The position numbers were made by a program, and so were the translations under genes. Source: Desmonostoc geniculatum HA4340-LM1 (GTDB lineage: Bacteria > Cyanobacteriota > Cyanobacteriia > Cyanobacteriales > Nostocaceae). Taken from it: DNA of 64,000 nucleotides. Shown piece after piece: positions 44,860 to 54,000 of this stretch (position 1 is its first letter; each line of letters opens with the position of its first letter). The stretch spans positions 62,001 to 126,000 of the forward strand of contig JAHHHB010000003.1 of the NCBI GenBank assembly GCA_019359545.1, in the 5' to 3' direction. Under the pieces are notes generated by a model. That model was not told the DNA's origin. It worked only from the letters and a program-made list of their open reading frames with translations, and ran no database searches.

Positions 44860-45099
44860 TTAACTATGCTTGGTATTGCTGCTAGACTGATGGGAAAACT
44901 TCACTCTCACTATCTGTGCTTGTACTACTTCTTTTTTCTCGAATTTGATGAACTTAATTAAGTTTTCAGCTTTTTCTTGAGTTGAGCTTTCTAATTTTAC
45001 TAAAGGCATTTCCAGCCAGCAGCTTCGGCAGAACCAGTACACCTGGTTATTACTAATGTGTCGTAGAAGCCAATGGGAGCAGCAAGGACAATTTTTCAT
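44860..45099 (-). CDS. small zinc-ribbon-like protein
   Basis: A 79-residue protein with two CxxC pairs, MKNCPCCSHWLLRHI and YWFCRSCWLEMP, spaced like a zinc ribbon, followed by a charged, probably helical tail. I remember similar short proteins as conserved hypotheticals in heterocystous cyanobacteria, but cannot name a function. It is isolated between the ankyrin gene and the catalase remnant on the same strand. It may bind nucleic acid or protein. Confidence 0.65.
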   Translation of the reverse strand: MKNCPCCSHWLLRHISNNQVYWFCRSCWLEMPLVKLESSTQEKAENLIKFIKFEKKEVVQAQIVRVKFSHQSSSNTKHS

Positions 45100-45157
45100 A
45101 TGATCTGCTGGTTGAGAGTTGATTTTTAACTGCTGATTGCTCTCAAGCTTTGATTAA

Positions 45158-45897
45158 TTAGGGATTAAATCTGACGAGCAATAGACTTATTGCTTTGATG
45201 TCTTGATCTGAAATACTATAGGGCAGCTCTTTGTATTGTGGTACTTCCTTTGGACCGCCAAAACTATTAGGCTCATAGTTGACGCTGCTACTACCATTAT
45301 CATCAAATCGCATGACACCATCCCGCTGATAATTTATTGCGTTTCGTGCGTGAGGGCAGTTGATGGGTAATAAGCCCATAGTTACCTCCTAGACGATAAA
45401 GAGGGCATCTGCATAGGCAAACAGACGCCCCTGTAGCATCTTGTCTGGTGAGAAGTCGATTCCTGGAACCACATTGGCAGGTGAGAAAGCAACTTGTTCT
45501 ACTTCTGCAAAATGATTATCAGGATTTCGATTGAGAACTAAACGACCAATGGGAATAAGGGGATAGTCTTTACGCGACCACACCTTGGTAACATCAAAAG
45601 GATTGAAGCGGTAAGAGTTGGCATCTTCAAGCGGCATAATCTGGACATAAACTTTCCAGGCTGCTTGTTCGTTGTTGGCGATCGCTCGCCTCAAACAGTT
45701 CTCGCGTCGTGTAGTCTGGGTCAACTCCTGCGATTTGAATAGCTTCTTCTCGGGTAAAATTCTGAATGCCTTGTTCAGTTTTAAAGTGATACTTGATCCA
45801 AACAGCTTCACCTTGGGTATTAATCCATTTAAAAGTGTGGCTGCCGTAACCATTCATATGCCAATAGGACTTCGGAGTACCCCGATCATAGATTAGT
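45158..45897 (-). pseudogene. catalase (clade katA/katE type) pseudogene fragment
   Basis: Catalase sequence is spread over more than one frame. From 45897 downward: [40 protein letters not shown] and [10 protein letters not shown]-type sequence. After a frameshift near 45690 come [40 protein letters not shown] and [11 protein letters not shown]. Then a nine-codon segment reads correctly only in another frame (YRLGGNYG), before [20 protein letters not shown]. The N-terminal third with the haem-distal His is missing, and the C-terminus stops after [13 protein letters not shown]. Even if some shifts were sequencing errors, the truncations make it non-functional. Confidence 0.85.
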
Positions 45898-45976
45898 TTT
45901 GTTCAATTTCAAAAATCATTCTTTGATAATGCTGAACTGCAAATCTCCCAGACTTAAATAAAAGTCGAAAATGATT

Positions 45977-46648
45977 TCAACACGATTCGCAAGTTGAAAC
46001 TAAGGTTATGTGTATCAAACCATTGTCTATTTTTGCAACCGAACCATTTTCGCTTTTTAACATAAGTACTTCATTAGCAACAGTACTCTTATTAAAAATT
46101 GCAGCAATTTCTTGGATACAGGCTTGCAACCGTTGAGCTTCTGCAAAAGTTACAGTTGTGGGTTTCTGGTTGATTAATTCGCTTGAGTTTGCCTTTTGTG
46201 GGACTCTTTGCCAACATGGGATGCTCTTACTCCGATGCGACCTTCGCCATGTTTGCGGGGTTGCATTGTGGAGCCGAAGAAATTGACGACCGAAATGGCG
46301 TCTATCTAGATAGCCCACAGCTTCAGCAATCTGCTCTACCGACTGGTCTGTTTCGATAAGCAGACGGCGTGCCTCTACCATACGACGCTCAACAATCCAA
46401 CAGAGTACGGTTTTTCCAGTCTCTCGCCGTACAAGATCGGTGAGGTAGGCAGGGGATCGACTGACCGCCTCAGCCACCTCTCTAAGACTAATTGAATTAT
46501 GATAATTTGTCTCAATAAATCGAAAAACATGGCTTAACAAAGGTTGGGACTGAAGCAAGAACTTTTCAAAACTTGTCAGTATCGCCGTATTAATAGCGAT
46601 GTTAACGTTATGAGAGTCAATGCCATTTAATAAGTAATTAGAGTCCAT
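45977..46648 (-). CDS. AraC-family transcriptional regulator
   Basis: A 223-residue regulator. The two-helix-turn-helix AraC domain is at about 40-140: FIETNYHNSISLREVAEAVS, RSPAYLTDLVRRETGKTVLC, RRMVEARRLLIETDQSVEQI and AEAVGYLDRRHFGRQFLRLH. It is unusual in that the DNA-binding domain is near the N-terminus with a C-terminal region of about 80 residues that I do not recognise. ATG 46648 is chosen with GAGG eight bases upstream; a GTG one codon earlier is possible. It lies between the catalase remnant and an NTF2-like gene, either of which may once have been its target. Confidence 0.85.
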   Translation of the reverse strand: MDSNYLLNGIDSHNVNIAINTAILTSFEKFLLQSQPLLSHVFRFIETNYHNSISLREVAEAVSRSPAYLTDLVRRETGKTVLCWIVERRMVEARRLLIETDQSVEQIAEAVGYLDRRHFGRQFLRLHNATPQTWRRSHRSKSIPCWQRVPQKANSSELINQKPTTVTFAEAQRLQACIQEIAAIFNKSTVANEVLMLKSENGSVAKIDNGLIHITLVSTCESC

Positions 46649-46834
46649 CACTTTAGCCTCATTTATTGTATTAAATACACTTGGGTTTCATCTCAGATTA
46701 TCTGAACTACTGTAGAGTCTAAATCTTTCTCATTTAATGTAAATTATCAGTTAAGCTAACCTCCAGAAATTAATTCGCTTAATGTTATACTTTTTCTTCA
46801 TTTATTTATAAGTTTTCACTGATAACTAATTTGG

Positions 46835-47401
46835 TCAACGCCTGATCCAATACAGCAATTCATCAGACGCATAAACGTCACGATAAAAGCTAAGTTGCTC
46901 GCATTTGAAGTAGCACGCACCTCGATGTCCACGTCGAAGCAAAGTTTCGTTTCCCTTGGCGATGATTTCGTTCGTTTCATCATCGAAACAGTTCCATTCA
47001 GAGTAGATAACTTCACCATTGAACATAATAATTGGCCAAGCTATTGTTACACTTGGTTGAGCAAGAATTGCCCAACGATTTACTTCTCTATTTGTTGCTG
47101 CGGTTCTACCATAAAAAGGTCCATCAGCACAGAAATATACAAGATTATTGGCATACTCATCTGCTAAAATGTCCCCCCGTCCTTGTCGTAGTGCTTCACA
47201 GTGGGTTGGCCACCAATATTTATTTTCCTGTTCTACTTGCTCTAAGCTGTATTCTAGAGTTATTTTAGGTAGAGTATTCTCACGTAGAGAAATATATGTC
47301 TCTCCGTCTCTAAGTAGTTTTACTGCTAGTTCATTAGAAACTAGCTCTGCCTTGGAGTAATCTCCTAACAGATCGTTGTAGTAGTTGGTTCGCTTCGACA
47401 T
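46835..47401 (-). CDS. SnoaL/NTF2-like protein
   Basis: A 188-residue protein. An N-terminal extension of about 50 residues leads to an NTF2-like domain: YSLEQVEQENKYWWPTHCEA, DEYANNLVYFCADGPFYGRT, TIAWPIIMFNGEVIYSEWNC and GNETLLRRGHRGACYFKCEQ. The strands and the CFDDETNEIIAKGN segment resemble nuclear-transport-factor-2-like or polyketide-cyclase-like proteins. GAGG precedes the ATG by six bases. It is upstream of the AraC regulator on the same strand with 186 bases between, so a shared mRNA is possible. Ligand unknown. Confidence 0.7.
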   Translation of the reverse strand: MSKRTNYYNDLLGDYSKAELVSNELAVKLLRDGETYISLRENTLPKITLEYSLEQVEQENKYWWPTHCEALRQGRGDILADEYANNLVYFCADGPFYGRTAATNREVNRWAILAQPSVTIAWPIIMFNGEVIYSEWNCFDDETNEIIAKGNETLLRRGHRGACYFKCEQLSFYRDVYASDELLYWIRR

Positions 47402-47738
47402 TTCAAGCCTCTACAATCTTCAACCAATTTTCTTTGTGTATGCACTTAATCTTTTAGATGCTGTTAACAACACTAAATCCATGTGCAACAAGCCTTGAAA
47501 CTGAAAAAATTAGGAGAAATTTTACCCTATTGAAAGGGCTGTTCATAACATCAACATGGATCAAGAAAATTTTTAGAAAGTTTTAACTTTTTTCCTCGAA
47601 GCGCTATTATGATGTTTATTCTTAGACGTAATATGCTGTTAAAAAACAACTTAAGTTTTTGCTAAGGGTATGCTCCTTACTAAAAAGGAATCGAAAAGCA
47701 AAAGCATTGTTGTCCAGAATGTTTACATATAGCAGCCA

Positions 47739-47800
47739 CCGAAATTAGAGGGGAAAGCCCCCATGCATCAATAGGGGGATATAAGCGAGTAAGTTAGTGG
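47739..47800 (+). other. possible orphan IS200/IS605-type right-end hairpin
   Basis: GAGGGGAAAGCCCCC, an 11-base loop, then GGGGGATATAAGCG. As I remember them, cyanobacterial IS605 elements end in a similar GAAAGCCCC...GGGGATATAAGCG hairpin just after tnpB. No tnpA or tnpB is present, so this would be a relic or a solo end. This is a pattern-memory call only. Confidence 0.3.
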
Positions 47801-47807
47801 TAAGAGG

Positions 47808-47834
47808 CCTTGAGAGTGAGTAATTCTCTCAAGG
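47808..47834 (+). terminator. nine-base-pair hairpin
   Basis: CCTTGAGAG (47808-47816) and CTCTCAAGG (47826-47834) are perfect complements with a nine-base loop, followed by GCTTTGCG. The T-run is weak, so this is a structural hairpin that may be a terminator. Confidence 0.35.
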
Positions 47835-48126
47835 GCTTTGCGTATAATTATCTATTTCAACATTGCTTTTAGCCAGTTAAGATAGAAAACTTAAGCGGAA
47901 AAGTTTGCGTTTTTCAGTTCGATTTTAGGCAAAGTTCCAACTGAAGCGGTTTTAGACGATAGGAAATGTAAATAACAGGTTTTGTTAACTTTGCTAAAAT
48001 TTCCATCTTGTACTATTCTCAAGCAACCCGTTATTTAAGTATTTGTACAGGTACAATGGGCAAATTTCTTGATAATTGGGTTGAACATTACTAACACTGT
48101 TTCAAGAAACAAGGCAGGAGGCAAAA

Positions 48127-48270
48127 GTGAAGAAGATTTGGCTTGTTTATTTCATTCGTAGTGGGTGGTGCGCCGCCAGTACGCCTGCTCCTCAAAAACA
48201 TAAATCTTTCCTTACATCTATCAGGGGCGATCGCCTGGAAACAGCTTTTATTACTCTCATGAGAGTATAA
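48127..48270 (+). CDS. possible small protein (47 residues), GTG start with strong ribosome site
   Basis: AGGAGG stands six bases before a GTG that opens a 47-codon frame: VKKIWLVYFIRSGWCAASTP at the start and RGDRLETAFITLMRV at the end. The first part is hydrophobic with a Cys at 15, somewhat like a short signal or lipoprotein leader. There is no homology I recognise, and a HIP1 site lies within it. The ribosome site is the only positive evidence. Confidence 0.3.
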   Translation: MKKIWLVYFIRSGWCAASTPAPQKHKSFLTSIRGDRLETAFITLMRV

Positions 48271-48434
48271 TTAATGTACTGTCCGCTTAACTCATCAGGG
48301 GTGTTTGATTGGGTTCAAGAACGGCTATCCCCAATATCACCCTAGTAAATAAGTACATAAAAGAGTGCTAAGTAGTTTCGTACATTTGTGGCCAGTTGAG
48401 GGTTGAAATTTAAACTTACAGAGAAGTCGGAGAC

Positions 48435-48528
48435 ACTGTGCGTGGCTTGCTTCCTGTTCGCCCCTGGGGTCTCTCTCGTAGGGAAGAGTACGCTGGAGAT
48501 GCAAAGTCAGTCCAAGGGGACGCACAGT
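48435..48528. repeat. inverted repeat ACTGTGCGT / ACGCACAGT
   Basis: Perfect nine-base arms at 48435-48443 and 48520-48528 enclose 76 bases with internal CCCCTGGGG and a CTCTCTCGTAGGGAAGAG near-palindrome. The sequence could fold as a long stem with side hairpins. It resembles repetitive extragenic elements of cyanobacteria. Confidence 0.5.
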
Positions 48529-49704
48529 CTTACCAAATTTAATTCGCTAAGAACTGATGCAAAGCTGCACTAAGATGTTATCCTTTGCCAAACCAGTTTT
48601 TACAGATGTACGTTTTTGAAAAATAAAATCGCGCTATTGCTCACGTATCAAGCTTTTTAGGCTAAATAGTACATTTGTCTGTGCAACTTTAAATTTGAAG
48701 GGAAGAATGTCACAGGAAAAAAAGAACTTATCTTTATCTTAAGTTTCTTATCTTGAGTTGCAAAAGTTTTGTAAAGTTAGCAAACTTAACTGCAACAGGC
48801 ATCAGTCAACCAACCACATAAATGAAGGTGCGTAAGATGAGTAATTAGCAATGGTGCGAAACTTTAGATTCGTCTACATTGCCTCTGGACAAACTCCTTC
48901 GGTTGCAGATGGAGTCTGCTACCGAATGGTTTTGACTACCAGCAAGGCACTTTGGCAGGATACAAGATGCAGGAGTATTTACTTCTAATTCTCTCGCCAC
49001 TAAGTGGAATACCTCTATCACGGAGGTTTGCAATAGGGAAGACAGATGACAGCGCCCATGCTTTGCTTCTTACACCAGCACTGCAACTAAAGGGCAGTTT
49101 GGACTTTGTTTGACGCTATCCGATCAAAATAAGCGTTGCTTCTAATTAAATATGCAGGATGGTAATAAAACACATCCTGTGTGCAATCCATTTGTTAGTC
49201 ATAACATAAAAGCTTCCTGTTAGTTTCCCTAAACCTTATACACGAATGAAGCCGTTTATCAATCAGGTTTCTGTCAATACATAAGTCCTAAGGGTATGGG
49301 ATTTTTTCGCCATCTAAGTCATCTTTAACTACCTCTTTTTTTGCGAATGTCCAGCGAAACTAAGCTGTAAGTAGGTCGGCGTAAATAATTATTGTTGGGG
49401 TAACGCAGGGAGCAGGGGGAGAAAGAGTTTGAGCCTTATTTACTTTTCTTTACACAGTTTGGTTTTATTGCACCGACTTACTTAACACAGTTCAATTTAG
49501 TTACTTGACTGGTGATTTTTTGGAATTGTCGCTTAATAACGCCTCAAATAGCTCAACCCATTGTACTGTCTACATTTTAACCATCTGGCGAAATGCTTGC
49601 TGCGCTAGATTTCATGGGTTATTTAGCTTATTTCGCAACAACTTTGTTATTGCCACGAGTGACTTGCCCCAATTCTGTAGTAACCCTAAGTGACGAAACG
49701 AACT

Positions 49705-50583
49705 ATGCGTAATGACTTTTTAATTGACATTGAATGGGTACGTATTGCGCCTGACAAAGTAGTGGTGGCGACGGTTGACCGGGTTTGGTTGTACCAACCG
49801 AGTTCTGGCGATAGCAGTGATTTCTTAGCTCAACCGAGAAGCGGTGCAGGCAGTATAGCCACAACCCAAAAGCTCCTCGATACCTCCATCGTGCTTGCAA
49901 AGCGTTCAATCGAGTCATGCGTTCGACTGCCAGCTTTAACTCCTACACGCTGGATTTGGTATTTGGCGAATCAATACCATCTCACCCACTCCACGCCACT
50001 ACTGATGGAAGAAGCCGCCCAGCTCTTTGCTGCCGCAGATCGCGAAAGTTTAGCGCAGTGGGCAACGCAAAAAGCCATTGAAGAACGCGGTCACGACCGA
50101 CTTGCCCTGTTCGATATTCAGTCGCTAGGATACAAAGCTGAGACAGTGGTGGAAGTCCTCATTCCTCCATCGGCAAAGGTTTTATTAGATTACTTCACTC
50201 GTAGTGTGCAAGCCCACGATCCACTCAGTTGCGTGGGCTATTCTTACACGCTGGAACGCCTGGCAACCGCTATTGGCGAGGAGTATATTCAGGCGGTAGA
50301 AACGCTGTTGCCACCTGGTACAAATGCCACCCGATGTCTGCGTGTACATAGTGGTGTTGGCAGCGATGTGGAGCATGTGGAGGAGACCGTTGCACTGGTG
50401 GCAGCGCTAACTCCAGAAGAACGCACTCGCGTCGCTATCGCCTGTTATGAAACCGCGCTGTTGTACTTCAGCTCACCCCAAAGAAGCTATCCATCCGATG
50501 AAGAACTCCAGCAGATATTAAGACCGTTAGCTTTGCATCCATATCAACACGAGAAATCCGATTGTCTCCTGCTCACACGATAA
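49705..50583 (+). CDS. haem-oxygenase-like diiron (HDO) family protein
   Basis: A 292-residue soluble protein of the iron-containing redox/TENA-like helical fold. Candidate metal ligands follow the HDO spacing: E127 and H130 in AIEERGHDRL, E184 in SYTLERLATAI, then H215, D221 and H224 in RVHSGVGSDVEHVEE; an upstream Glu at 102/103 (LLMEEAAQLF) completes the set. HDO enzymes carry out oxygen-dependent C-C or C-N cleavage, N-oxygenation or desaturation. The ATG at 49705 is one choice; a GTG at 49690 in frame adds five residues, and neither has a clear ribosome site. A 97-residue membrane protein gene follows 77 bases later. Substrate unknown. Confidence 0.7.
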   Translation: MRNDFLIDIEWVRIAPDKVVVATVDRVWLYQPSSGDSSDFLAQPRSGAGSIATTQKLLDTSIVLAKRSIESCVRLPALTPTRWIWYLANQYHLTHSTPLLMEEAAQLFAAADRESLAQWATQKAIEERGHDRLALFDIQSLGYKAETVVEVLIPPSAKVLLDYFTRSVQAHDPLSCVGYSYTLERLATAIGEEYIQAVETLLPPGTNATRCLRVHSGVGSDVEHVEETVALVAALTPEERTRVAIACYETALLYFSSPQRSYPSDEELQQILRPLALHPYQHEKSDCLLLTR

Positions 50584-50660
50584 ATCGCAGAGCAAGGACA
50601 ACCTATCCTTTCCCTAACGTCTTCAACCCGATTTTGAAACAAAACTTTGAGGAAAATATC

Positions 50661-50954
50661 ATGCAACCTAAGAAGAAAATCTCAGCAAATCAGAAGCAGT
50701 CTCCCACTCTCCTAACTTTTGTGAGTGTCTGTGCGATCGCAGCATCTACAGTAATGATAGAGATCGAGCAGCGGTCAAAGAAAGATGATTTTGCTCCAAC
50801 AAGCGAGCAGCAGTCTTTGAGGCAGGAGTCTGTTAACCGCTCCCTTGAGAGCGATATAGTTTTAGAGGAGATCGATCTCAAAAAGGAGTGGAAAGGCATT
50901 TTAGGCGATGAATTGAAGCAAGAACTTTTAGCCTACGCTCCCATAGGCATCTAA
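50661..50954 (+). CDS. small single-span membrane protein, uncharacterised
   Basis: A 97-residue protein with a basic N-terminus (MQPKKKISANQKQS), a weakly hydrophobic segment at about 15-33 (PTLLTFVSVCAIAASTVMIE), a charged middle and an acidic helical end (DELKQELLAYAPIGI). ATG 50661 has TTGAGGAAAA nine bases upstream, a better site than the longer frame that overlaps the HDO gene. It follows the HDO gene on the same strand and may be co-transcribed. I do not recognise the family. It could be a membrane partner of the HDO protein or a peptide substrate; neither is shown. Confidence 0.55.
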   Translation: MQPKKKISANQKQSPTLLTFVSVCAIAASTVMIEIEQRSKKDDFAPTSEQQSLRQESVNRSLESDIVLEEIDLKKEWKGILGDELKQELLAYAPIGI

Positions 50955-51042
50955 TACATTCTGGTTATCTGTTTCCAACCGTTCTGAAGATAAAGTAATA
51001 GCAACTACAACAAATATATTGAGCTAGAGTGGCAAAAGAGGT

Positions 51043-54000
51043 TTAATCAACCGCCCCCAAATCTTTGAGCGTCGCCCTCGTTGCTTCTGTTATACCAGTA
51101 ACCCCTGTGAGATTCAAAAGCTCATAGGGTTTTTCGGCTTCCAGAGTCTTTAAGCATTCGCCAGTTTTAACATTCCAAAGTCTAATTGTTTCATCTTCGC
51201 CACCGCTAACCAGAGTTTGATTATCCGGACAAAAGGCGACTGACCAAAGCCAAGCCAAGTGTCCGGGTAAAGTTTTAAAACATTCACCAGTGTTGATATC
51301 CCACAACTTGACTGTGTGATCTTGACTGCTAGTTGCTAGCGTTTGATTGTCCAGACTAAAAGCAACTGAGAGTAGCCAACCTGTATCCACCTGCAAAATT
51401 CTTTTGCATTCACCAGTACGCACACTCCACAATCTTAATGTTCGATCTGTACTGGTACTAGCCAGCAGATCGCCATCCGGACTGAAGGCAACAGCCCAAG
51501 CCCAACTCGTATGCCCCTCTAATGTTCTCAGGCATTCACCTGTGTTGACATCCCACAACTTGACTGTCTGGTCCAAAGAGCCACTCGCTAGGACAGTCCC
51601 TTGAGGACTGAAGGCAACTGACCAAACCGCAGCAGTATGTCCCTGGCAAGTTCTCAAGGATTGACCAGTGCGGATATCCCACAACCTAATTGTTTGGTCT
51701 TCACTGCTACTTGCAACCATTTGACCGTCAGGGCTGAGGGCAACTGACCAAACCGCAGCAGTATGTCCCTGGCAAGTTCTCAGGCATTGACCAGTGCTGA
51801 CATCCCACAACTTTACCGTTTTGTCTGCACTACCACTAACCAAAGTATCACCTTGTGGGTTGAAGGCAACTGAGTATACCCAATTGGTGTGTCCTTCGAG
51901 AGTCTTTAAAGTTTGACCGATACGGACATCCCACAATCTCACCTTTTGGTTATGACCACCACTTGCCAAGATCTTGCCGTCAGGATTGAAAGCAACTGAG
52001 AGTACTTGATTGGTATGTCCCTGGAAAGTTTTGAGGCATTGACTGGTGGGAATATACCATAGTCTCACAGTCTGGTCGCGACTGCCACTAGCTAAAATAT
52101 CACCGTCTGGGCTGAAGGCAACTGAACACACCCAATTAGAATGTTCCTGAAAAATTTTTTTACATTCACCAGTATTGACATCCCACAACCTTACAGTCTG
52201 GTCATGACTGCCACTAGCCAGAATATCACCTTGTGGACTGAAGGCGACTGACAATATCTGATTGGAATGTCCCCGCAAAATTCTTTTGCATTCGCCAGTA
52301 GTGAAGTTCCATAACCTAATTGTCTGGTCATCACTGCTACTAGCTAGCATCTGACCGTCACAACTGAGGCTGATTGACCGTATTCCATCACTATGCCCCT
52401 GCAAAATTTTCAGGCACTCACCACTGTTAATATCCCACAACCTAATTGTGTTGTCATCACTGCCGCTTACCAACTTCTGACCATCCAGACTAAAGGTAAC
52501 TGAAAGTACCCAATTTTTATGTCCTTGGAAAATTTTTAGGCATTCACCAGTGCTGACAACCCATAGCCTTACTAGGTGGTCATCACAGGCACTAGCTAGT
52601 CTGTCACCATTGGGACTAAAGGCAACTGACCAAACCTCATTACCATGCTCGCCCAAGGTGTGAAGACATCGACCTGTACCCACATCCCACAGCCTTACTG
52701 TACAGTCACTACTCCCACTGGCAAGAGTCCTGCCATCAGGACTGAAGGCAAGCGACACAACCCAGTTCCTGTGTCCTCGAAAGATGAGAATTTGTTGACT
52801 GTCAGCCACTCGCCACAAGTGAATTTCACCATTGCTATCCCCTGCGGCTAGGAGTTTCCCGTCTGGGCTAAAGGCAACAGACATCACTCCACCAAAGGTC
52901 TCGGAAAAAACCGACTTTGCGAGATCGGCATTTTTGAAGTTGACGTTGTGTAAATTTATCTTTCGCAGGTCTGCCTGCCAAACAGTTAAATAAGAAAAAT
53001 CATAGCCAGTTAAATCGGTTCCCAGCTGCCTTAGCAAATTAATAACATTTCCACCTGTATACCCTGGTTCTAGCGGCGATTCCTCTCGCAGCCTTACCAA
53101 AATTTGAGACAACTCATTTTCAACACCTGTTTTGGTTCTAAAAACTGTAAGCAGTCCATCTATAACTGGTTTAACAATAAGGCGAATTTGAGTTTCCTTC
53201 ACATAGTCTTTCGCCGTCGCCTTCATTAAAGCATGACACCTGAATAAATCAGGTTTCTGAGTGACAATCTCTTCACAAACTATCTCTATTAATCGCTGAG
53301 TCACATACTCCATGACTACAGGTTGTAGTGTAAAGAGTGCTGTGCTTTTCTCAACTAAGGAGCGCCTTACCAGAGACTCCAGAGCCTCCAGTAAGTTTTG
53401 TGGTGGTATTGGTGATACAATATCCTCTCGTATTACTGATAGCGAAACTGGCTCCTGATTGATTGCTAGCCAGTAAATTATATCCTTTTCTAAATTTGCC
53501 AAGCGCGAAAACTGCTGGTCTAGCAGATCGCGAATGTTGCCAAAAACAGCCGTATAATGTTGCAGAAATTCACCAATATTACCATCAAAAACATCTTGGA
53601 TCGTTGTCGCTACTATCTTCAAAGCTAGGGCATTACCTGCATAACGCTCGACGACTGCTGGTAATTCTGACTCTGAGCCAGAAAATCCCTTGGCTTCAAA
53701 GATTTTCTGCCCTGCTACTACCTCTAAACCACTGAGTTGTAATGAGCGAACAGCCAGTGTTTCTCCTCCGAGTGACGCTATATCTTTGGGTTTTTCACGA
53801 GAAGTCAGCACCAAGGTACTTTGATGCATAACTTGTCCCAATCGTTTGATCAGTAAGCCATAATCTTCATAGCCTTCTCGATAGCATCCAGCATAAGCGC
53901 CTGTTTGCAGAATAGTCTCTACATTATCTAATACGATCAGACAGCGCTGTTGTTGCAAATATTCAATTAGTTGTGATATCCTACGATCTACAGTTTTTGC

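Larger units (their letters stand above)
47402..49704. other. 2.3-kb region without a large gene
   Basis: The longest gene-poor stretch in the window. It contains several hairpins (47758-47778, 47808-47834, 49152-49177), a 94-base inverted-repeat element (48435-48528) and one small reading frame with a strong ribosome site (48127-48270). GGGAGCAGGGGGAGAAAGAG words near 49400 recur in the 11.9-kb intergenic region. I found no match to tRNA, rRNA, RNase P or tmRNA. Decayed genes or unrecognised RNAs are both possible. Confidence 0.5.

Noticed and set aside
48840-49060. Riboswitch or structured RNA before a lost gene
   Set aside because: Several short complementary words are present, but I could not match a known riboswitch core and there is no gene directly downstream on either strand.
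49505-49693. 62-codon plus-strand frame before the HDO gene
   Set aside because: Cys- and Ser-rich random-looking composition, no ribosome site and no similarity I recognise; it also overlaps the probable HDO 5' region.
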